DNA of 64,000 nt from JBFWNG01 sp050251195. Lineage in GTDB: Bacteria; Bdellovibrionota_B; Oligoflexia; Oligoflexales; Oligoflexaceae. Below, in pieces: positions 58,952-64,000 of this stretch (the first letter of the stretch is position 1; each line of letters opens with the position of its first letter). Under the pieces are notes generated by a model, which ran no database searches, had not been told where the DNA came from, and saw only the letters and a list, made by a program, of their open reading frames with translations. The translations under genes and the position numbers were made by a program. The stretch covers positions 186,001 to 250,000 of the forward strand of contig JBFWNG010000003.1 of assembly GCA_050251195.1 (NCBI GenBank), in the 5' to 3' direction.

Positions 58952-59865
58952 TCCCTTCGCAGAAATCGAGCGCCCTCTACGACCGCGAAAAACACGAGAT
59001 CGCCCAGAATGGAATTGAGCCGAATAAGAAGAAACAATGCCGACGCCGGGCCAACGCCGAGACGCGCCCCATAAATCGTCACCAAAACAAATTCCCGAAC
59101 CCCGATACCAGCAGGACCGACGGGGACAATCACTCCGATGATCCAGGCCAGAGCAAAGCCCCAGCAGTAATCCAGAACGTGCAGGCTCTCCGCTACGCCG
59201 AAGAATTTTTGCAGAATCACGAGTCCGAGCGCGAAGATAAAATAATCAACGACATTTATGAGAAGCACCCCAATGAGCCTCATCGGTCTCAGGGTTGGAC
59301 GAACCTTGTGGTAGAAAGCAACGACCTTCTCGAATTTGAACGCGGCGAATCCCACGAAGACGCCGGCAACGATTACTGCTGCATAAATTTTCCAGCTCAT
59401 TCCTTCGGCAACGAATTTTTCCACCAATTGCGGATGCTGCATGACAAAGGGCAAACTCATAGCGATAGCCGCCAACGCCGCCAACGCATTCTCTAACGCC
59501 ATCGCGGCGATCACCACCTCTTTGCGCAGACCCGCCTTAGTCGCGAGCAGGAACTTACCCGCCAAATGTACCACGTTGCCAAGAAGGTACTTACCTAGGT
59601 TCGCCCTTGCTTGTATCTGCAGACAATCAAAGAATTTAGGACGAAACTCTTCCCACGAAACCAGCATGTAGAAGATGACCGCACCCGAGAACTGCGTTAT
59701 GCAGAACAAGGCCGTCGTAGCCAGATTGCAGACAAAGAACTCGAAGTCTAATTTAAGATGCGGTAACTGTTCATAATTCTCCTGAACATTCTTACCCAAC
59801 AGGTAAAGACAGACCGCGCTCAACGCGAACCCAATGTATCGCCGCCATTTGTTTTTATTGATAAT
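58936..59865 (-). CDS. LPG-synthase-TM/UPF0104-type membrane protein
   Basis: The polytopic protein (about eight helices) has the signature of the lysylphosphatidylglycerol-synthase transmembrane family: ANLGKYLLGNVVHLAGKFLL, IAAMALENALAALAAIAM and VIVPVGPAGIGVREFVLV. Relatives flip or handle lipid-linked substrates in the envelope. TTG 59823 lies inside the first membrane helix. The frame stays open upstream and WRRYIGFALSAVCLYLLGKN completes that helix, but no ATG, GTG or TTG exists before the in-frame stop. An ATT at 59865, eight or so bases after AGG, may be the start, or the sequence may contain an error. It overlaps the rmlA 3' end. Confidence 0.8.
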   Translation of the reverse strand: MINKNKWRRYIGFALSAVCLYLLGKNVQENYEQLPHLKLDFEFFVCNLATTALFCITQFSGAVIFYMLVSWEEFRPKFFDCLQIQARANLGKYLLGNVVHLAGKFLLATKAGLRKEVVIAAMALENALAALAAIAMSLPFVMQHPQLVEKFVAEGMSWKIYAAVIVAGVFVGFAAFKFEKVVAFYHKVRPTLRPMRLIGVLLINVVDYFIFALGLVILQKFFGVAESLHVLDYCWGFALAWIIGVIVPVGPAGIGVREFVLVTIYGARLGVGPASALFLLIRLNSILGDLVFFAVVEGARFLRRDQNGA

Positions 59866-60053
59866 AAAACAACCTATTTACCGACGTCTCTTCGGGAGAT
59901 AACGCCCTGAAAAATAATTTAAAACCGGCTTAACTAAGCGGAAAAATTCTGTTATAGCTAAACCCACACATGTTTTATAGTGTTTTGTCGACATTATTGA
60001 CATAAAAATCAAATGTTATTGACGTCCAACAAATCTAACTAGCAGAGAGAATC

Positions 60054-61271
60054 ATGAAAGAATGCGTCATCTGTTCCGCTGCCATTAAACCATTTATGTC
60101 GTTTGGCAAACAACCAATCGCCAATGGCTTCTTAACGGAAAACCAGTTTAAGAACGAATACTTCTTTGAAATGCAGGTTTGCTTTTGCGACAAGTGCAAA
60201 ATGTTCCAACTTTTGGACCAACCCGAAAAAGAGAAGATGTTCAACGAGAACTACGCGTTCTTCTCCGGCACATCGAAGCATATGGGCATCCACTTCCAAA
60301 ACTTCGCCGGAGAGATCCGCGAACGATTCTTAACAGAGAAGGACCCGTTCGTTGTCGAAATCGGCTCCAACGACGGAATCATGCTCAAGAACTTCGCTAA
60401 CGCCGGCATCCGCCATCTTGGCATAGAACCATCCGCCAACGTCGCTGAAGCCGCTCGCAAACAAGGCGTTCGTACCCTCAACAAATTCTTCGATGTACAA
60501 ACCGCCAAAGAGATCGTCGCGGAAAACGGCAAAGCCGATGCATTCCTTGCCGCCAACGTGATGTGTCACATTCCGTTCATGCACTCGGTCCTCGAAGGAA
60601 TGGAAGCGCTGATGAAACCAACCGGCGTCATAGCATTTGAAGACCCTTACTTGGGCGACGTCATTCAGAAGACCTCCTACGATCAAATCTACGACGAGCA
60701 CATGTTCTTGTTCTCGCTCACTTCGATAAGCTATTTGTTTGAAAAACACGGCTTCGAACTCTTCGACGCAGCCCCGCAACCTACACACGGTGGTTCGATG
60801 CGTTATTATCTCGGCTTCAAGGGAGCGCATAAGATCTCCAGCCGCCTGAAAGAGTTGTTCGCGAAAGAACAAGAACTGGGCCTCAACAAATCAGAAGCGT
60901 ACGAGCGTTTCCGCCAGAACTGTGAAAAGTCTCGCGAAGACCTCACCACACTCTTGAAGAAACTCAAAAGCGAAGGCAAAACCGTAGCCGGTTACGCCGC
61001 TACGTCTAAGAGCACAACTATTCTTAACTACTGCAATATCGGGCCAGATCTCATCGAATACATCTGCGACACTACACCGATAAAACAGGGCAAATACAGC
61101 CCTGGCAAACACATCCCGATCGCGGACATGGACAGATTCAAGGGCAAAAACCCTGATTACGCAGTCCTCTTCGGCTGGAACCATCGCAACGAAATCTTCG
61201 CCAAAGAACAGGATTTTGTAAAAGGCGGCGGCCGCTGGATCGAGTTTGTACCTAAGGTTGCGGTGAACTAG
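60054..61271 (+). CDS. NDP-hexose C-methyltransferase (TylC3/NovU-like)
   Basis: The 405-residue protein has the three-part layout of sugar C-methyltransferases. First is a zinc-binding N-terminus (CVICSAAIKPFMSFGKQPIA and CFCDKCKMFQL). Then comes the SAM core (FVVEIGSNDGIMLKNFANAG, LGIEPSANVAEAARKQGVRT, FEDPYLGDVIQKTSYDQIYD with EHMFLFS). Last is a C-terminal Rossmann part (AGYAATSKSTTILNYCNIGP, DTTPIKQGKYSPGKHIPI). The enzyme methylates a ring carbon of a keto-deoxysugar. It is first in a plus-strand operon of sugar genes and overlaps the next gene by 1 bp. Confidence 0.92.
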   Translation: MKECVICSAAIKPFMSFGKQPIANGFLTENQFKNEYFFEMQVCFCDKCKMFQLLDQPEKEKMFNENYAFFSGTSKHMGIHFQNFAGEIRERFLTEKDPFVVEIGSNDGIMLKNFANAGIRHLGIEPSANVAEAARKQGVRTLNKFFDVQTAKEIVAENGKADAFLAANVMCHIPFMHSVLEGMEALMKPTGVIAFEDPYLGDVIQKTSYDQIYDEHMFLFSLTSISYLFEKHGFELFDAAPQPTHGGSMRYYLGFKGAHKISSRLKELFAKEQELGLNKSEAYERFRQNCEKSREDLTTLLKKLKSEGKTVAGYAATSKSTTILNYCNIGPDLIEYICDTTPIKQGKYSPGKHIPIADMDRFKGKNPDYAVLFGWNHRNEIFAKEQDFVKGGGRWIEFVPKVAVN

Positions 61272-61741
61272 TGTCCGACACGAAACCAAATATCGCAGGG
61301 CTGATCGTAAAGCCGCTGCGCAGGTTCATCGACGAGCGCGGAGACTTCCGCGAGATTATCCGTTCGACGGATCCGGACTTCCCTGGTTTTTCCCAACTGA
61401 GTTCGTCCGTCGTCTATCAAGGCATCGCCAAAGCCTGGCACATGCATCTTGATCAAACCGAGTTGATGACCAATTACTGCGGCGTCGTAAAGTTCGCCTT
61501 TGCCGATCGCAGGGAAGGCTCCGCGACCTACGGCAAAGTCGCCGACTTCCTCATTGATGCCCAGAACAATCCGAGTTTCTTTATCGTACCGCCAGGGGTG
61601 GCGCACGGGTATCGCGTGGTCGTGGGACCTGCGGTGGTCGGCTACCTTGCCAACAGAATTTATGATCCGAGCGATCAAATAAAAATTCCTCACAACGATC
61701 CAGCAATCAATTACAACTGGGGACCACCGGAAATCGTATGA
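61271..61741 (+). CDS. dTDP-4-dehydrorhamnose 3,5-epimerase family protein
   Basis: The 156-residue product is an RmlC-type cupin: GLIVKPLRRFIDERGDFREI, QLSSSVVYQGIAKAWHMHLD with the His that aligns with the catalytic pair, KFAFADRREGSAT and IVPPGVAHGYRVVVG. It is shorter than RmlC (about 180), with the usual C-terminal part reduced (DPSDQIKIPHNDPAINYNWG). It uses GTG overlapping the methyltransferase stop by one base. In this setting it probably epimerises the C-methylated keto sugar. Confidence 0.9.
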   Translation: MSDTKPNIAGLIVKPLRRFIDERGDFREIIRSTDPDFPGFSQLSSSVVYQGIAKAWHMHLDQTELMTNYCGVVKFAFADRREGSATYGKVADFLIDAQNNPSFFIVPPGVAHGYRVVVGPAVVGYLANRIYDPSDQIKIPHNDPAINYNWGPPEIV

Positions 61742-62685
61742 AAATAGCAGTCACAGGCGCCTTAGGCCATATCGGTTCTGAATTTATCCGTTCCATAGGC
61801 AACACCTATCCCAACGCCGAAGTTCTTATGTTCGACAACATGATGGCGCAACGGTACGTATCGCTCTTCAACCTGCCGGAAGGCGTCAAATATCGTTTCT
61901 ACGAAACGGACGTAGCACAGGAGAGCATCGAACCTCATTTGAACGGTGTTGACGTGGTTGTTCATTTAGCAGCGATCACGAATGCCGCGGCGAGCTTTGG
62001 CGTTAAAGAGCAAACCGAAAAAAATAACTACGATGCTACGGAGAAAGTGGCCGCCGCCTGCGTCAAGAAATCATGCCCACTAATCTACATCTCAACCACG
62101 AGCGTTTACGGCACCCAAGCGGAGAAAGTCGACGAGAACTGCACCCGCGACGAACTCAAACCCCAAAGCCCTTATGCCGAAACCAAACTGCGCGAAGAGC
62201 AACTCCTCAATTCTCTCGGCAAAGAACACAACCTCAATTACATAATCTGCCGGTTCGGAACGATCTTCGGAACTTCTCCAGGCATGCGCTTTCACACGGC
62301 GGTCAACAAATTCTGCTGGCAAGCGGTCGTAGGCCAACCCATCACCGTATGGCGAACGGCGCTGCACCAAGTTCGGCCGTATCTGGCGCTATCGGACGCG
62401 GTCAGAGCGTTGCATTTCATTATGCGCAAGAAAATCTACGACAGACAGATTTACAACGTGCTGACGACCAACGTAACGGTTAACGATATCCTCGACGCAA
62501 TCAAGAAGCATGTGGGCGACATCAATATCGGGTTCGTCGATACTAAGATCATGAATCAGCTGTCTTACCACGTACTCAACGACAAGTTCAGGAAGCTCGG
62601 CTTCGAACCCGAGGGCGATCTTGCTAAGGATATCAAGGCTACGTTGGTGCTCTTGAAGAATGCGCGAACCGGCGCGGTCACGTGA
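61738..62685 (+). CDS. NAD-dependent epimerase/dehydratase (SDR), sugar pathway
   Basis: The 315-residue product has MKIAVTGALGHIGSEFIRSI for dinucleotide binding, DVVVHLAAITNAAASFGVKE, LIYISTTSVYGTQ and SPYAETKLREEQLLN with the YxxxK pair, then ICRFGTIFGTSPGMRFHTAV. It reduces or epimerises a nucleotide sugar, most likely the 4-keto group left by the preceding enzymes. It overlaps the epimerase gene by 4 bp. It is followed by the dispersed repeat and the second SDR gene. Confidence 0.9.
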   Translation: MKIAVTGALGHIGSEFIRSIGNTYPNAEVLMFDNMMAQRYVSLFNLPEGVKYRFYETDVAQESIEPHLNGVDVVVHLAAITNAAASFGVKEQTEKNNYDATEKVAAACVKKSCPLIYISTTSVYGTQAEKVDENCTRDELKPQSPYAETKLREEQLLNSLGKEHNLNYIICRFGTIFGTSPGMRFHTAVNKFCWQAVVGQPITVWRTALHQVRPYLALSDAVRALHFIMRKKIYDRQIYNVLTTNVTVNDILDAIKKHVGDINIGFVDTKIMNQLSYHVLNDKFRKLGFEPEGDLAKDIKATLVLLKNARTGAVT

Positions 62686-62701
62686 TCCTGAGCAATATCC
62701 C

Positions 62702-62731
62702 CGTCATCCTGAGCGAAGCGAAGGATCTCAA
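62702..62731 (+). repeat. Dispersed repeat, forward copy abutting a start codon
   Basis: CGTCATCCTGAGCGAAGCGA then AGGATCTCAA, ending directly before ATG 62732. The internal GAAGGA sits about 7 bases before the ATG, at Shine-Dalgarno position. Confidence 0.92.
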
Positions 62732-63715
62732 ATGAACCTAGCCCCATACATAGGAAAGAACATCCTCATAACAGGCGCCTGCGGCTACGTAGGCCGCATG
62801 CTCCTAGACCAACTCCTGAGCATAGACTGCAACATAACGATCCTAGACCGCCCTGAAAGCATCGCCACTTTACCCAAAAACCTCCAAGGCACATTGCGCC
62901 TAATCCCAGGCGACATTCGCGAGCAACAAACCTGGATCAAAACAGTCCCAAACCAAGAAATTATCTTCCACCTAGCAGCCCAAACCAGCCACTACGAAGC
63001 CAACCGCAACCCCGAAATGGACTGGAGATTCAACACCCTCCCCATCATCCATCTCGCAGAAGCGGCAAAACAATCTCAAACAAAACCACACGTAGTCTTC
63101 GCCTCGTCAGCAACCGTCGTCGGTTTACCAACAAACTTCCCAATCGACGAAAGCACACACTGTCAGCCCGTAACGGTCTACGACATCCACAAGTTAGCGA
63201 GCGAAAACTTCCTCAACTTCTATTCCATTCAAGGCGTACTAACAGGAGTAGCCCTACGTTTAGCGAACGTCTACGGCTACAGCGTCGGTCAATCCGGCAA
63301 AGACAGAGGCGTGGTCAGCATTCTAGCTTCCCGCGCTCTCCAAGGAGAGCCCCTAACCGTTTTTGGCAGCGGCGAATGGCTGCGCGACTACATCCATGTT
63401 ACCGATGTAGTCTCAGCCTTCCTCGAGTCAGGCAAACTGCATTTAACAGAAGAAAAATTCCGAGTATTCAACGTCTGCTCAGGAACAAGCACCAAATTCA
63501 AAGACACAGTCAAAATGATCGCTGATTCAGCGAAGTCCTTGTCAGGAAAGAACGTTCCCATCGAGCACAAACAGGTAGCAAACTTGTCTCCGATCGATGA
63601 ACGCAGTTATGTCGGCTCTAATACTGCACTAACAACTGCAACTGACTGGAGACCGACCCTTACCCTCCAACAGGGCATTACAAACCTCATAAACGAGATG
63701 TACAGTGGGCAATAA
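62732..63715 (+). CDS. NAD-dependent epimerase/dehydratase (SDR) 2
   Basis: ATG 62732 is the true start; the longer frame from 62660 translates the dispersed repeat (RHPERSEGS). The 327-residue protein has KNILITGACGYVGRMLLDQL, IIFHLAAQTSHYEANRNPEM, VVFASSATVVGLP, YDIHKLASENFLNFYS with YxxxK, RLANVYGYSVG and FGSGEWLRDYIHVTDVVSAF. It is an extended SDR, probably a nucleotide-sugar 4-epimerase or reductase. It overlaps the FAD oxidoreductase gene by 11 bp. Codon use shifts noticeably towards ACA/CTA/ATA compared with the previous gene. Confidence 0.92.
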   Translation: MNLAPYIGKNILITGACGYVGRMLLDQLLSIDCNITILDRPESIATLPKNLQGTLRLIPGDIREQQTWIKTVPNQEIIFHLAAQTSHYEANRNPEMDWRFNTLPIIHLAEAAKQSQTKPHVVFASSATVVGLPTNFPIDESTHCQPVTVYDIHKLASENFLNFYSIQGVLTGVALRLANVYGYSVGQSGKDRGVVSILASRALQGEPLTVFGSGEWLRDYIHVTDVVSAFLESGKLHLTEEKFRVFNVCSGTSTKFKDTVKMIADSAKSLSGKNVPIEHKQVANLSPIDERSYVGSNTALTTATDWRPTLTLQQGITNLINEMYSGQ

Positions 63716-64000
63716 TTTTGATTTTGTCGTCGTAGGCGGCGGAATATTGGGCCTAAGCTTAGCGACCAAACTGTCGGATCGGTTTCCCGACTGCTCCATC
63801 GCCATACTAGAAAAAGAATCCAAGCTCGGTTGCCACGCGAGTGGCCGCAACAGCGGCGTTTTGCATTCCGGGATATACTATCCCGAGACTTCGCTCAAAG
63901 CCCAGCACAGCTCCGCAGGTGCGGCTTGGCTGTCGGACTTCTGCAACCAATACAAGCTGCCGATTCGAAAAGTCGGCAAGGTCATTCTGCCCCTTCGACC
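63705..64000 (+). CDS. FAD-dependent oxidoreductase, LhgO-like (3' end outside window)
   Basis: From GTG 63705 the frame is open to the window edge, 98 codons. The N-terminus has the FAD-binding loop DFVVVGGGILGLSLATKLSD, then CSIAILEKESKLGCHASGRN and SGVLHSGIYYPETSLKAQHS, characteristic of L-2-hydroxyglutarate oxidase-type DAO-family enzymes. In polysaccharide operons such enzymes may oxidise sugar or amino-sugar intermediates. It overlaps the SDR gene by 11 bp, so the two are co-translated. Confidence 0.9.
   Translation, partial: MGNNFDFVVVGGGILGLSLATKLSDRFPDCSIAILEKESKLGCHASGRNSGVLHSGIYYPETSLKAQHSSAGAAWLSDFCNQYKLPIRKVGKVILPLR

Noticed and set aside
62660..62731. N-terminal extension of the second SDR gene
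   Set aside because: It translates the dispersed repeat (RHPERSEGS) and overlaps the preceding gene; ATG 62732 gives the normal SDR start.
1..64000. Prophage, insertion sequence with transposase, or rRNA operon
   Set aside because: No transposase, integrase, phage structural gene or rRNA sequence was recognised anywhere in the window.

Overview
The window is one contiguous stretch of a Gram-negative bacterial chromosome, apart from a single 100-base assembly gap at 47197-47296, so it probably comes from a draft or metagenome assembly. At least twelve genes encode lipoproteins or secreted proteins with short, Cys-rich, taxonomically narrow sequences. Two regulators belong to the TIGR02147/DUF4423 type, which is common in Bdellovibrionota and Fibrobacterota. 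I therefore lean towards a Bdellovibrionota/Oligoflexia-like or deltaproteobacterial-like organism. That is inference only; no rRNA or marker gene is present.

Layout. (1) 0-2.3 kb: divergent citrate synthase genes, one carrying an N-terminal DNA-binding helix-turn-helix, separated by a perfect inverted repeat. (2) 2.4-25.9 kb: an accessory region of lipoproteins, two tandem Cys-repeat secreted proteins, two-component proteins, a double-domain KaiC ATPase overlapping a hybrid histidine kinase, a trypsin-like lipoprotein protease, methyltransferases and a GNAT. It contains duplicated lipoproteins with conserved upstream DNA and several dispersed short repeats. (3) 26.4-31.2 kb: an AT-richer, all-minus-strand block resembling a defence island (AbiJ-like HEPN protein, pentapeptide-repeat membrane protein, nucleotidyltransferase, TIGR02391/Ymh protein, three unknown small genes). 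This is the best candidate for an undescribed system. (4) 31.3-32.5 kb: DNA built largely from copied fragments of other loci, next to tRNA-His. (5) 32.6-45.1 kb: VOC protein, two TIGR02147 regulators, HAD phosphatase, GT2, LTA-synthase-like membrane sulfatase, UDP-glucuronate decarboxylase, cytochrome P460, a deiodinase-like thioredoxin-fold protein, glutamate dehydrogenase, DUF4382 and other lipoproteins. (6) 45.1-46.9 kb: a Fic gene with three evenly spaced 20-bp palindromes upstream, inserted between two copies of a convergent gene junction. (7) 46.8-64 kb: a surface-polysaccharide locus with dTDP-glucose genes (rmlA, rmlB), a 3,4-ketoisomerase and a PLP aminotransferase for a dTDP-3-amino-3,6-dideoxyhexose. 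A plus-strand operon adds a sugar C-methyltransferase, a 3,5-epimerase, two SDR epimerases and an FAD oxidoreductase. Membrane GT-C-like, flippase/LPG-synthase-like and sulfatase-like proteins accompany them.

The polysaccharide genes on both strands fit one pathway that makes unusual amino and branched deoxysugars and decorates a surface glycan. A dispersed repeat (core CATCCTGAGCGAAGCGAAGG) occurs at eight places between genes, and in one case appears to supply the ribosome-binding site of the next gene. All calls come from reading the sequence and the translations; no database search was run.
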